Below, piece after piece: positions 32,855-43,400 of a DNA stretch of 55,000 nucleotides. Positions within the stretch are counted from its first letter, which is position 1. The number at the start of each line of letters is the position of its first letter. The notes below the pieces were generated by a model that was given only the letters and a program-made list of their open reading frames with translations, made no database searches and had not been told where the DNA came from. The stretch comes from Symbiodinium natans (lineage: Eukaryota; Sar; Dinophyceae; Suessiales; Symbiodiniaceae): NCBI GenBank assembly GCA_905221605.1, contig CAJNDS010002718.1, forward strand, positions 1 through 55,000, read 5' to 3'. A program made the position numbers and the translations under genes.

Positions 32855-33118
32855 AGGCTGGTAAGCTTATGGAGGGGATGCGGAAAAAAGTCCGTCGGCT
32901 CAAAAAGGAAAGCTCAACCAGTGCCTGACGGGCGTGGCACCCAGGTGGAGGGATCTTCGCTCGCAAGGAAGTTGTAAGCCTGCGCGCGAACTGCTTCAGG
33001 GGTCTCAGGGGGTCTCGTTGCTGGGCTTCTATGACATTCAGGAACATAAGTGCAGTTGCCATAAAAAGGAAACCATGCTGCTTGGTATGTACTGTGCTCT
33101 CAAGGCGCCAGCCTTGAA
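32743..33118 (-). CDS. Three minus-strand exons, unknown protein
   Basis: Exons 33118-~33010 (WRLESTVHTKQHGFLFMATA), 32993-32919 (VRAQAYNFLASEDPSTWVPR) and 32807-32743 (LRHGALQMTGSKKLERKSSH). The last two join cleanly in phase 1 through a GT donor (ACTG/GTTGAG) and a CAAG acceptor across an intron with a long C run (plus strand). Both exon ends of the last exon are good. No family recognised. Confidence 0.65.
32820..32856. repeat. C homopolymer tract in an inferred intron
   Basis: About 32 consecutive C, between exons 32807 and 32919. Confidence 0.9.
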
Positions 33119-33144
33119 ATGCAGGGCCTACAGGGGGTATATTC

Positions 33145-33275
33145 ACATACGTGTATATACACATATACACACATATATGTATATGTTTCATACATAACAA
33201 TCTGCCATGAAAATATACGTGTTCATGTACATGCACACATATATATGTACATATATATATCGAGAGAGAGAGTAA
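33145..33275. repeat. (TA/CA)n microsatellite
   Basis: Interrupted TATACACA and ATATATGT runs with a terminal GAGAGA. Confidence 0.9.
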
Positions 33276-33604
33276 TGATAAAGTTTGTGGATTTAGGGTG
33301 TGTAAAGTTTATGTCTGAGCTTCAGTGCGGCACGCAGCCCTCAGCGCCGCAAGCAACGGGCTCCCCCCCAAGAAGTCCCTTCTTCTTAATGAGCCCTATC
33401 AGCTCCACAAGCCCTGTAATACCTATGGGCCCTTTTCGCCCTGTAAGCCCTATGAGCCCCAAATAAAACCCTAAACACTAAACCCTAATTAAACTCTATA
33501 CCCTAAACCCTAATTAAACCCTAAACCCTAAACCCTAAACCCTAAACCCTAAACCCTAAACCCTAAACCCTAAACCCCATAAAACCCCAACCAACCCCAA
33601 CGCC

Positions 33605-33690
33605 CCTGATGCCTGACGCGCTGAGCCCTGCCTCTTCCCCATCTGGGGCCGCACCCTGGGGCCGGATCGCCTGAACCACCTCCACGGCTT
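33605..33690 (-). CDS. Exon, unknown protein
   Basis: Acceptor CCTCCACAAG, frame VEVVQAIRPQGAAPDGEEAG. TTTAGGG repeat begins directly upstream on the coding side. Confidence 0.65.
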
Positions 33691-33827
33691 GTGGAGGTTT
33701 AGGGTTTAGGGTTTAGGGTTTAGGGTTTAGGGTTTAGGGGGTTAGGGCTTCTTAGTGGTTTCGGGGATTCCCCTAAACCTAATGAACCCTCCCGAATTCC
33801 CAATTTCCAACCCTGTTTGTTTGCAAG

Positions 33828-34169
33828 CCTCCCCGGATGCTGTGGGACCCAGTTGAACCCGCCGCCAAAACACTGGGCTTCCTTGAAATTGCATTATGGT
33901 TCAGGTCCCAAAACAAGTTGGGCGAACGCTAGTCGAAAGTTGCGGGCGCAAGTGTTGGACAAACGCTTCTTGTCGGGTTTCATTGGGGTTTAGGGCTTAT
34001 AGGGTTTAGGGTTTAGGGTTTATAGGGTTTATAGGCTTAATATGGTTTATAGGGTTTATCGGGTTTATAGGGTTTAGGGTTTAGGGTTCAAGGGTTTGGG
34101 GTTAATAGGGTGGATGCCAAGTGGCACTGGCGAAGCTGCTTCTGCGAGAGGGGCTGCTGAGCGCCCTTG
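33828..34169 (+). CDS. Two-exon chain, unknown protein
   Basis: Exon 33828-33927 follows the canonical acceptor CTGTTTGTTTGCAAG and reads PPRMLWDPVEPAAKTLGFLE, then IALWFRSQNKLGE, to a GC donor (phase 1). Exon 34122-34169 completes the codon, reads ALAKLLLREGLLSAL and ends at the consensus donor G/GTGAGTGAA. The intron contains TTTAGGG and TTTATAGGG repeats. Confidence 0.75.
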
Positions 34170-34599
34170 GTGAGTGAAACGGAAGTGTGAGTTTTAATGC
34201 CCCCCTTCTTTTGGGTTTAGGGTTTAGGGTTTAGGGTTTAGGGTTCAGGGTTTAGGGTTTACGGAGTAGGGTTCGGCCAAGGGTCCTTCCCGGAAGAAGA
34301 GGGGTGGTGGAGAAGGAAGAGGTTAAAGAGCTGGACAACAGTCTGGGGGTTGCGATTTAGGGCTTAGGGTTCCTCAGCTCTTGCATGCCTTCTGTAGTAT
34401 TGGGCACATAGAGCACGTAGTTCCAAACGGTCTAAATCGAGGCCGAGAATTGTACTACTGTATGGGCTCGATCCATGTGGGGAGGGGGGGGGGGTTCCCC
34501 AATGGTGGTGTGCCTTAATCCTTCCCCTTAATATTAAACCCCCCTCCCTCCTACCCCCTAATATTGATCCCCATATACTATTAATAGCATAACTACAAT

Positions 34600-35110
34600 G
34601 GGAGGATCGAATATTAGGGTTGCCCAGGCGCGGGGTGATGATCTCCGGCTTCAGGCTGCCCGACCGCTTGAGGCTGCCCGACGGCTTCAGGCTGCCCGAC
34701 GGCTTCAGGCTGCCCGATGGCTTCAGGCTGCCAGATGGCTTCAAACTCCCCGATGGCTTGAGGCCTCGGCACGCCCGAATTTCAATAAGCCTAACCCTCC
34801 CCAAATCGAGGCAACCCCAAGCTCCAAACCCGAAAGTCTGGAATGCACAAGTGCCAAACCCGCCTGGCGTTCCGGTCTTTGGCTGCTATAGGCACTCCGC
34901 GTGCGACAGGGTTGGGGCTTCGGGTTCAACCCAGCATAAGCCAACCAAAAGCCAGGTTCGGAACCTACATGCTGCCCGTCAGACTCTCCAATTAGGGTTT
35001 CGGGTTTAATGTTTACTATTTGTTGCCCATAATAAGCCCCAAGACAAGCGGCTTCCGGATGGCTTCAGACTCCCAGAAGGCTTGAGGCTGCCGCTGCTCA
35101 TGAGACCCTG
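34600..35110 (-). CDS. Probable coding region with 18-bp repeat, strand uncertain
   Basis: Long frames are open on both strands. Plus: a 129-codon ORF 34620-35009 ending VWNAQVPNPPGVPVFGCYRH. Minus: SDGQHVGSEPGFWLAYAG and, at 35100-35040, HEQRQPQAFWESEAIRKPLV, which continues the phase of gene C. Low-complexity repeat peptide plus unique sequence. I cannot resolve exons here. Confidence 0.4.
34640..34775. repeat. 18-bp in-frame tandem repeat, about 7 copies
   Basis: CGGCTTCAGGCTGCCCGA repeated. Being 18 bp it preserves frame on either strand: GFRLPD on plus, SLKPSG or QPEAVG on minus. A second small cluster lies at 35050-35095. In view of minus-strand gene C, the QPEAVG-type reading is favoured but unproven. 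Confidence 0.9.
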
Positions 35111-35241
35111 GCGACCCCGCCCCATGTTGGCGATGGGTTTGTCAGGTTGAGTTTAGGGTTTAGGGTTTAGGGTTTAGGGTTTGGGGTTTAGGGTTTAGGG
35201 TTTAGAGTTTAGGGTTTAGGGTTTAGGGTTTAGGGTTGGAC

Positions 35242-36935
35242 GGCCGAGCTGGAACTCGAAGCTGCGTGCCTTGCCCTTCATGAGCGCGGCGAGGCCCTTC
35301 ACCTGTAGCATTGGCTCAGCGGGGTTAGCCTTCGGGTTTTGGGCTTGCGGACTGGGGCGGTTTAAGCCTTGAGTTCAGGGCTTTTAGGGCTTCAGGGTTT
35401 AGGGGGCAGTGTCAGGATTGGGCCTTAGGGATGCTGGGTGCCTGTTTAGCAGTCGTTTCACTGCAACATCTGGGAGGAAGCTCATACTGTGGGGTTCAGG
35501 GTTTAGGGTTTCGGCGCCTGCAGACCGTAGGCCCTATACAGCCCATGAGTACGTAGACCCAATGCGATCCCAAAGTCTAAGCGCTTCAAGGGATTGAGAA
35601 GGCACGACCCCCATAAGCCCTAAACTCTAAACCCTAAACCCTAAAACCTCCTAACCCTGACCCGAAGCCCTAACCCTAAGCCCTAAGCCCTAAACCCTAA
35701 CCCCAAACCCTGAACCCTAAACTCTAAACCGTAAACCCCAAACCCTAAACTCTAAACCCTACACCCCAAACCCTAAACCCCAAACCCTAAACCCTATAAA
35801 GCCGAAGCCCTTAGCCCATCCCGAGATCCGGCCTTGTTCACGGAGCGCTTCCAGCGAGCGACGTTCTCCTTTGACTTCACTTCGCCTCGGGGGTGGTGTA
35901 GGGTTTAGGGTTTGGGGTCTAGGGTCTAGGGTCTAGGGTCTAGGGTTTAGGGTTTAGGGTTTAGGGTTTAGGGTTAAGGGTTAAGGTTTAAGGGTTAAGG
36001 GTTAAGGGTTAAGGGTTTAGGGTTTAGGGTTTCGGGTTTAGGGTTCAGGGTTCAGGGTTTAGGGTGGTTGGGGGAGGCGGGGGTTGAGGGCTCATAAGGC
36101 TTCTGATTCTTCTTCCGATTCCCTCAACATCCCTGAGCCCAACCCTAAACCCTAAACCCTAAACCCTGAACCCTAAACCCTAAACCCTAAACCCTGAACC
36201 CTAAACCCTAAACCCTAAACCCTAAACCCCGGTTGCTATCAGGATCCACCTTGGGGTTACCCCTAGCCGCCCTGAGCCCTGAAAACTCCGCCTGGTGCCC
36301 CTCCAGCAACGCAGCCTAGTGGCCCCAGATCCGAACTTGCCTCAAGGCCCTATTTCACGCCCTAAAAGAAGAGGCCCTTAAAAAAACCCAATCAACCCGA
36401 AGCTCTAGGACTCCCACAAAAAACGCACGCACAGTTGGGTCTAGGGCTTTATTTGGGGTTTAGGGTTGAGGGTTGAGGGTTGAGGGTCCACTCCCTGAAA
36501 GGCCAAGCAGCTGGGAGTTTCCCAGGAGTCCAGCCACTGCTTCCAGGAGTCGTCGTTTGTGTCGCCCTGGATCTGAACCAGCTTTGACCGCCACGCCTCT
36601 CGTTCAGGGGCTTCAGGGCTTTGTCACTGGTTTTCAGGTTGTGGGGCTTCAGGGCTCGGGCTTTAGGAGCTTTGTCCGTGCACGAAGGGTTTCGGGTTTG
36701 GATTTAAGGCGTCGGTTTAGTCTCTCAGGACCTTGGCGGCAACATGTGGGAAGGTAGTGCTAGCCACGAGCGCAGAAGCTTCAGAAAAACGCCCTAAACC
36801 CTAAACCCTAAGCCCTAAACCCTAAACCCTAAACCCCTAAACCCAGGCTATCGAGGTTACGACCGTAAGTTCGTAGCATTTGAATGTTGGCGGCCGGAGT
36901 CTGCCCAGAGCCGTCTGCAAGAAGAATCTCGTTCA
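35242..36935 (-). CDS. Gene C: four-exon chain of an unknown protein (partial)
   Basis: Exons 36935-36864 (NEILLADGSGQTPAANIQML), 36598-36494 (AWRSKLVQIQGDTNDDSWKQ, then WLDSWETPSC), 35885-35821 (EVKSKENVARWKRSVNKAG) and 35314-35242 (MLQVKGLAALMKGKARSFEF) join in matching phases (1, 1, 0). Donors are GT and twice GA; acceptors CTACAG, ACGAG, CCGAG and CTGAG. The introns contain large TTTAGGG/CCCTAAA arrays (35920-36230, 36780-36845). Both ends are incomplete. Soluble, Trp- and Lys-rich sequence; no family recognised. Confidence 0.8.
35905..36232. repeat. Facing telomere-like arrays inside a gene C intron
   Basis: TTTAGGG units (35905-36066, with TTAAGGG variants) face CCCTAAA units (36140-36228), separated by about 75 bp. 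A transcript of this intron could form a long hairpin. Confidence 0.9.
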
Positions 36936-36985
36936 CTGTAGGGTCTAGGGTTTAGGGTTTAGGGTTTAGGGTTTAGGGTTTAGGG

Positions 36986-38255
36986 TTTACGGGGCTCGTT
37001 GGGTGAGCATCAGGCCTTAAGGCATGGCTAAGGGTTACGGTAACCCTTAACATCTAAGTCTCCATATGAACATCCATAAACCCTAAACCCTAAACCCTAA
37101 ACCCCTCAACCCTAAACCCTAAACCCTAAATCCTAAACCCTAAACCCCTCAACATCGAAGCCTGCATATGAAAGAGCATCCCTTGTTCAGTGGAGGACCC
37201 ATCACAGCACTCAGCTTGAGGCGTGCAGGGATATATTAAAAGTGTCGTCGTAGCGAGCAGCGCATGTCCCCCAGCCGCAACACCGAGACTTCTTCTAGGT
37301 TCGTCCGCGAACCCTAAACCCTAAAATGTAACCAGTGTACCTGTGAAGCGCGCTGAAGGCCAAAGCTGGAGGTAACACTCTTGACACTTGATGATGGGAT
37401 GGAGGGTTTACGGGGCTCGTTGGGTGAGCATCAGGCCTTAAGGCATGGCTAAGGGTTACGGTAACCCTTAACATCGAAGTCTGAGTCTCCATATGAACAT
37501 CCATAAACCTTAAACCCTAAACCCTAAACCCCTCAACCCTAAACCCTAAACCCTAATTCCTAAACCCTAAACCCCTCAACATCGAAGCCTGCATATGAAA
37601 GAGCATCCCTTGTTCAGTGGAGGACCCATCACAGCACTCAGCTTGAGGCGTGCAGGGATATATTAAAAGTGTCGTCGTAGCGAGCAGCGCATGTCCCCCA
37701 GCTGCAACACCGAGACTTCTTCTAGGTTCGTCCGCGAACCCTAAACCCTAAAATGTAACCAGTGTACCTGTGAAGCGCGCTGAAGGCCAAAGCTGGAGGT
37801 AACACTCTTGACACTTGATGATGGGATGGAGGGTTTACGGGGCTCGTTGGGTGAGCATCAGGCCTTAAGGCATGGCTAAGGGTTACGGTAACCCTTAACA
37901 TCTAAGTCTGAGTCTCCATATGAACATCCATAAACCCTAAACCCTAAACCCTAAACCCCTCAACCCTAAACCCTAAACCCTAAATCCTAAACCCTAAACC
38001 CCTCAACATCGAAGCCTGCATATGAAAGAGCATCCCTTGTTCAGTGGAGGACCCATCACAGCACTCAGCTTGAGGCGTGCAGGGATATATTAAAAGTGTC
38101 GTCGTAGCGAGCAGCGCATGTCCCCCAGCTGCAACACCGAGACTTCTTCTAGGTTCGTCCGCGAACCCTAAACCCTAAAATGTAACCCATGTACCTGTGA
38201 AGCGCGCTGAAGGCCAAAGCTGGAGGTAACACTCTTGACACTTGATGATGGGATC
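36986..38255. repeat. Triplicated 421-427 bp unit
   Basis: Three near-identical tandem copies start at 36986, 37407 and 37834 (each TTTACGGGGCTCGTTGGG). Each contains a CCCTAAA array, a perfect inverted repeat AAGGGTTAC/GTAACCCTT around one base, a possible microexon (minus, LSAVMGPPLNKGCSF) and CTTGATGATGGGATGGAGG at its end. Differences between copies are few (TCTAAG/TCGAAG, CCGCAA/CTGCAA), implying recent amplification. Confidence 0.95.
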
Positions 38256-38395
38256 CATGCTTTCCATGCCATGGCGGAATGCACACTTAACCGATGGCAA
38301 CAACACGGTGTATGCATGTGTCCACCTGAAATGCCCGCTGGAATCCCTAGAGAGACTTCGGGAAAGCCCAAGGAAACACACCAGGAACTATGGAC

Positions 38396-39064
38396 CTATG
38401 CCGGTCTTGCGCAGCATCTGACACTCCTGACCTCAGTCAAGCTCTGCCAGGCTCTCTCGGCATGATCTCGGCAGAAGTGGTGAGCGAAGAGTAGGATGAT
38501 GACGCAGAGGATGCACAGGAAGGCAGCAAGCCAGGTGGGAGAGCGTGTCAGGACTGCAGCTTCCAAGCTCCCGCAGGCTGAGGCGCCAATCCCAAGAAGG
38601 AGCCCTTCTGCAAGAACAACGCCACATCCCATCAGCAGCGAACGTATCCAGCCAGGGCTCACGGCAGACTCGACTGCCTGCATCGTCTGCATCCAAACTG
38701 GCAGCGACACGGGGTCACAGAGCATGAATAGCATGATCCACTCAGATAGGCAAATTGCGCAAGCCAGGGGCCCTCCAGGCAAATCGCTCCACTCAGGCAC
38801 CAAGCTCAGCTGCAAGTAATATAACAGGATGTAACTGGCGTAAGGCAGAAGACTGAAAAAACACACGCTCCAACTCAAGAATGTCTCGCTGCCCATGTTC
38901 CGAGTCAAAGACCTGCGCAAAGGGCCTCGCACATACTCGTTGAAGGCATCCAGACCGGCTTCTTTGGTCGGATAACTGGTGAAAGGGCGTATGTAGTCTT
39001 TCATCTCCTCGTCCAGCAGAGCTTCGTGGGCACCAGTAGTGCTTGGTCTTCTCCCACGCCGCAC
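38396..39064 (-). CDS. TIR-like membrane protein, C-terminal part (out of frame with 39001-40101)
   Basis: An open frame without its own credible Met start overlaps the end of the upstream ORF in a different frame. It reads EALLDEEMKDYIRPFTSYPT, then FNEYVRGPLRRSL, followed by at least four hydrophobic segments (SVCFFSLLPYASYILLYY, ACAICLSEWIMLFMLC, SLLMGCGVVLAEGLLL, LAAFLCILCVIILLFA). The FN.YVR..L motif and multi-pass tail are what I would expect from the same gene as 39001-40101, so the two are one gene with a single missing base. Part of a disrupted gene or of a gene hit by an assembly error. Confidence 0.8.
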   Translation of the reverse strand: MRRGRRPSTTGAHEALLDEEMKDYIRPFTSYPTKEAGLDAFNEYVRGPLRRSLTRNMGSETFLSWSVCFFSLLPYASYILLYYLQLSLVPEWSDLPGGPLACAICLSEWIMLFMLCDPVSLPVWMQTMQAVESAVSPGWIRSLLMGCGVVLAEGLLLGIGASACGSLEAAVLTRSPTWLAAFLCILCVIILLFAHHFCRDHAERAWQSLTEVRSVRCCARPA

Positions 39065-40101
39065 TCCACCGCCACACTCGTCACTGGCTCGTCCATGGCA
39101 TCAAATGCCTGCTGAATCAATGACTCCAAAGTCACACGATCGGATTCATCGGAGACTTTGCAATTGCGAACCTCGAAGTCTTGTAGGTGCTGAAGCATTT
39201 CTTGGTGCTCCCGAGTGCTGTCCATGAGAGACCGCATCAGCGGCAAGAGGACAACAATGTAGCTGAAGAGCCCATATGGCACCCAGGAAAGATTATTCAA
39301 GAAGTGATTCCAGCCACGGTCTGGTGACAACACGGGCAGTCCTTCCGATGACACAGACGCGCTCAGGCTCAGGAACCCGATAGCTGCTGAGGTGGCCATC
39401 GCCAATGTGCTCAAAAGCTGCGCATACAGCAGCCACCGGGGCAGCCACAAAGGCAAGAACCAAACATGCGCGGCACCGTGCTTCTTGACAAAGAAGGCCA
39501 GCTCGGTCATGCACCAAAGTCGGTCCAAGTAGGAGGTGTCATAGAGCAATAAGAGCTGCGACGACTGCATCACAAAGCCTGGTAGAGCCTGGATCCCATG
39601 GGCTTTACGATCAGGATCACGCTGATCGATGCAAAGCTTGTCAAACCAGATGGTCGGGTCAAGGCAGTTCCACAAGTTCTGCCCCAAGAACAGCGTCAAG
39701 TACCAAGAGCCTAGCCAGCAAAGCTCAAACAGGACTGGAACAAGCCACACTTCGAAAGCAAACATCTCGGCGTTCTCATTCTTCGCCTTGGCGCGGCACT
39801 GTGTGTATGTAAAGAATAATATGAAAATCGCAGCTGCTCCAGCTTTCAAAGCCTTCTGGTGGTTGAAGGCGAAGCACAGAGCGAGGTACTTGGAGAAGGG
39901 ATCGGCGTCCCACGTGTGGCTTATGAAAACGTCTACGTCTTCGACACCAACGCTGACATCCTCTTCCAGATGTGCGTCCTTCTCAAGCCTGGAACCACAG
40001 CCTTTCAATAAGTTGGATGCCCGCACTGCCCGAAAGAGGCCTTGTGCGGAGGCCACACGAGCCTTCTGGCTGGCAGTGAGCATGGCTGCCATTGGCTGCA
40101 A
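39001..40101 (-). CDS. TIR-like domain membrane protein, N-terminal part
   Basis: 366 codons. The first in-frame ATG is at about 40092 (the frame opens nine bases earlier with TTG after a possible acceptor CCTTTTGCAG). Residues 55-64 (DVDVFISHTW), 152-160 (WFDKLCIDQ) and 183-201 (LLLLYDTSYLDRLWCMTEL) resemble strand A, the later loop and the aromatic-Cys/Glu segment of TIR-like folds. Hydrophobic stretches at about 87-100 and 117-140 interrupt that fold, and others follow at about 215-300. I recall this layout from large dinoflagellate-specific families; no enzymatic activity can be claimed. Unlike all neighbours it has no introns over 1.7 kb, suggesting retroposition. The frame is lost near 39001-39103: one extra G in GTGGGAG would restore it into 38396-39064. 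Confidence 0.85.
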   Translation of the reverse strand: MQPMAAMLTASQKARVASAQGLFRAVRASNLLKGCGSRLEKDAHLEEDVSVGVEDVDVFISHTWDADPFSKYLALCFAFNHQKALKAGAAAIFILFFTYTQCRAKAKNENAEMFAFEVWLVPVLFELCWLGSWYLTLFLGQNLWNCLDPTIWFDKLCIDQRDPDRKAHGIQALPGFVMQSSQLLLLYDTSYLDRLWCMTELAFFVKKHGAAHVWFLPLWLPRWLLYAQLLSTLAMATSAAIGFLSLSASVSSEGLPVLSPDRGWNHFLNNLSWVPYGLFSYIVVLLPLMRSLMDSTREHQEMLQHLQDFEVRNCKVSDESDRVTLESLIQQAFDAMDEPVTSVAVECGVGEDQALLVPTKLCWTRR

Positions 40102-40240
40102 AAGGGCCCCCTGTGCTGTCCTGAGACCTGGAAAACCTTATGGGCTTCACAAGGTTTGCCTAAAAAAAACCTTTGCAGCCTAAAAAGGGCAAGCTCAACC
40201 AGGCCCAAGACCCACATGAAAGGTCAGGCTTCCTAAGCTG

Positions 40241-40256
40241 TTCAGCCAAAAGGGAT
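40241..40256 (-). other. Possible relict spliced-leader fragment
   Basis: On the minus strand this reads ATCCCTTTTGGCTGAA, matching the dinoflagellate spliced leader core AGCCATTTTGGCTCAA (from memory) at 13 of 16 positions. It lies about 140-150 bp upstream of the intronless TIR-like ORF, where a retroposed mRNA would carry it. Short and degenerate, so it could be chance. Confidence 0.3.
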
Positions 40257-40289
40257 CATTGGGATGTTGAAACCCGCAGGCCAACAAAT

Positions 40290-40445
40290 TCACCCAAATC
40301 CCCAAAACCCTTAAACCTAGACCCAACCAACTCCGCTGAAAAACTAAACCCTTACACCCTTACACCCTTAAACCCTTCAACCCTGAAACCCTTAAACCCT
40401 TAACCATTCAACCCTTCAGCCCTTAAATCCTTAAACCCCTAAACC
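40290..40445. repeat. Degenerate CCCTTAAA tract
   Basis: Variants CCCTTAAA, CCCTTACA and CCCTTCAA dominate instead of CCCTAAA. Confidence 0.8.
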
Positions 40446-40472
40446 CCCAACCCCAACCCCTCCTTGAAAGGC

Positions 40473-43400
40473 CCCGTGCGCCTGTCTCGTCTCCGGAAGC
40501 GCTTGTCTTAAGAACCTTGGGCTCGAGCTCAGAGGATTCGATGGGACTTAGGGTTTATAAGGTTTAGGGTTTAGGGTATCTTGAGCCTCAAAAGCCCTAA
40601 ACCCCCTAAAGCCTTAAAACCCTCAGCTAAGCCCTATAGGTCCTAAACCCCAACAGCCTTTGAGACCATGAAGCCCCTTAAAGCCCAAAAGCCCTAAACA
40701 CCTATTACCCTACGGGCCATAAAGCCCCAAAACCCCAAAACCCTTAAATCCTTAGAAACCCTTAAACCCTAAAAAGACCCTAAAGCCCTCAAAAAACCTT
40801 AAGGCCTTAAACCCTTGGAACCCTAAAGCCCTAAACCCTACACCCCCAAAGCCCTAGAACCCCCCAAAGCCCTAGAGACCCCAAAACCCTAAACCCTAAA
40901 CCCTAAACCCTAAACCCTAAACCCTAAACCCCAAACCCTAAACCCCAAACCCTAAACCCTAAAATCCGAACCCTAATAAGCCCAGGAGTTGACCGAGCTT
41001 TCCAAGGCCCGGCAACGTGGCCGCCGTGAAGCTGTCGGCATTCGCCGACTCCTTGGCCTGAAGGGACATGGGGCGGTTTTGGTAGGTTTTCGGGGCTTTT
41101 AGGGTTTAGGGTTCAGGGTTCAGGGTTTAGGGTTTAGGGTTTAGGGTCTGGGGTTTAGGGTTTAGGTTTCAGGGTTCAGGGTCTAGGGTCTAGGGTTTAG
41201 GGTTCAGGGTTTAGGGTTAGGGTTTAGGGTTTAGGGTTTAGGGTTTAGGGTTTAGGGTTTAGGGTTTAGGGTTTAGGGTTTAGGGTTCAGGGTTCAGGGT
41301 TCAGGGTTCAGGGTTCAGGGTTCAGAGTTCAGGGTTTAGGCGTATAAAGTTTAGGGTTTCTGTTGGGGGGTTTGGGGGCTTGGGGGCTTGGGGTTCAGAG
41401 TTCTCAGGTTTTGGGCTGCGGGCAACGGTTAAGGGCTTGCCACTTCAGGATATTCAGGAGGCCTTCTCTTTTCTGGAGGCTTTGCAGAAAAAGGTCTGGA
41501 CTGTTTGTTTCATCTGCTTGGGTTGACTACCGACTAAAGTCTTAGCAAGAGCCTGAGCTACCCCTGTCTGCCGGAACCTTGGCAACGAAGATGCGCTGAG
41601 CCTGTCCGTCCAAGGGAACGTCAAATGGCGAAAGCAATGTGCGCCCAAAGCCGGGAATGGGCATCTTCAGGGCTCTAGGGTTTAGGCTTCAGGGTGTGTC
41701 TTTCTGGGTTTGGTTGGTTAAGGTTCAGGGTTCGTAGGGGTTTCTTGGTGGCCTCGGCCTTACTAGGTTTGTTTAAGAGATTGAGCTGCGCCCTAAACCC
41801 TAAACCCTAAACCCTAAACCCTAAACCCTAGACCCTAAACCCTAAACCCTAAACCCTAAAACACCTCACCCGAAGCTCCCACCAAGTTCCTCTCCAGGTG
41901 GGCTCCGGGGCTGCTATTTGTGGCTCTAAATGCATAAGAGGCTCCAGGGGTCACGTGGTGAACAAAGTCCTAAGTCCCTGGCTTTCTTCCTTCTGAGTTT
42001 CTTCGAGGCCCAGCTTTCGGAAGCCAGCTTTAGGGCTCACTGACAGGGTTTAGGGTTTAGGGTTTAGGGTTTAGGGTTTAGGGTTTAGGGTTTAGGGTTT
42101 AGGGTTTAGGGTTTAGGGTTTAGGGTGACTGTCTAGCAGTCAGTGGCCGAAGTCGCAGGTCGTGATCTCCGATTGTTTAGGTCGCCTGCTCTCTGGCGGC
42201 CGAACATGCTGGCTTTCAGGGATTCGGGTAGTCGCCTGAACCCAAAAAGCTTGGGTTTACGATCCTGAAGGGGCCCCTAGTATAGACCCCCAAAGAGTAG
42301 GAGTACCCTTAGAATAAGCACCCCAATAAGGCACCCCTATTTTCGTAAACCCCCACACGCAAGGACCCAAAGTAGCCTCATGCGCCATGTCCCGCAGCAA
42401 TTTGTAAGAGATGCAATCCGCACCGACCTTAGCAGCGGGTGGCGGCCGAGTTCGCGAACTCAAGGGCTTAGGCTTTCAGGGTCAGGGTTGAGGCTACATA
42501 ATTATCGAGTAAAGCGTGCAGGGTTCAAGCGGATCAGGGGTACAAGACATATGCAGAAAAGGATCCCAGTACGTTGCCTGACCTTCTTTTGAGGGTCCCG
42601 GACCTTCATGGGCTTTAGGCTCAGGGATTCTTAAGTTGAAGCGGCTTAGGATTCAGGCTTGAGAACCATTAGGGACTTCTGAAAACACTAGCACTGCCTT
42701 AACAGCTTTGGGGAACTCCACTGCCCCTAAACCCACACTCGTCATTCTGAACCCCTGGATCCTATCTGGGATGCTCACCCTTATTCTAACAGTCCTTAGA
42801 AGGAATCATGATAGGGGGTACTGTGATCCCTATTTCGGACTGATAGTACAAGGGGGAACATCCCAAAAATGACCCTTTATACCTCATCGTCGGGTGAGCT
42901 GCAGCAGCCGCCAGCGTCCGATGGCACCAGTGGTCGGAAATCTTCGCCAGTTGATCCTGTTTAGGGTTTACAGTTTAGGGTTTAGGGTTTGGGGTTTGGG
43001 GTTTGGGGTTCGGGTTCATGTCGTACCCGGCCTTGAGTTTCTAGGTTCGAGTTCCTAGAAGGTTAGAACCGGTAGGATGTAGGGGAGGCATGTCATAATC
43101 AGGGTTTCGGGTGAATAGCGGCTTCGAAATAAGGGGATCGAGGGCCCGAGGCGCTCTAACGCCTGCCCAGAAGACGCAAACAGTGAAAAAACACAAGGGC
43201 ACTGCATAGGAAACACACATGCAACAACAGAAGAACACACACACACACACAAATAAAAATGAAAATGACACAAGTTGCTCGGCGCTGCTTCGCCTTCTTT
43301 GGCGTCTTATCGTTGCTGCCCTGTGCCTGTTCCCCGACTCCGACAGGGCATTTTTCCCCTCTCAGCATTCCTCGGTCCTTCAGGTGGGAGGACTTCATGT

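Noticed and set aside
39629-40183. 184-codon plus ORF
   Set aside because: Antisense shadow of the TIR-like gene.
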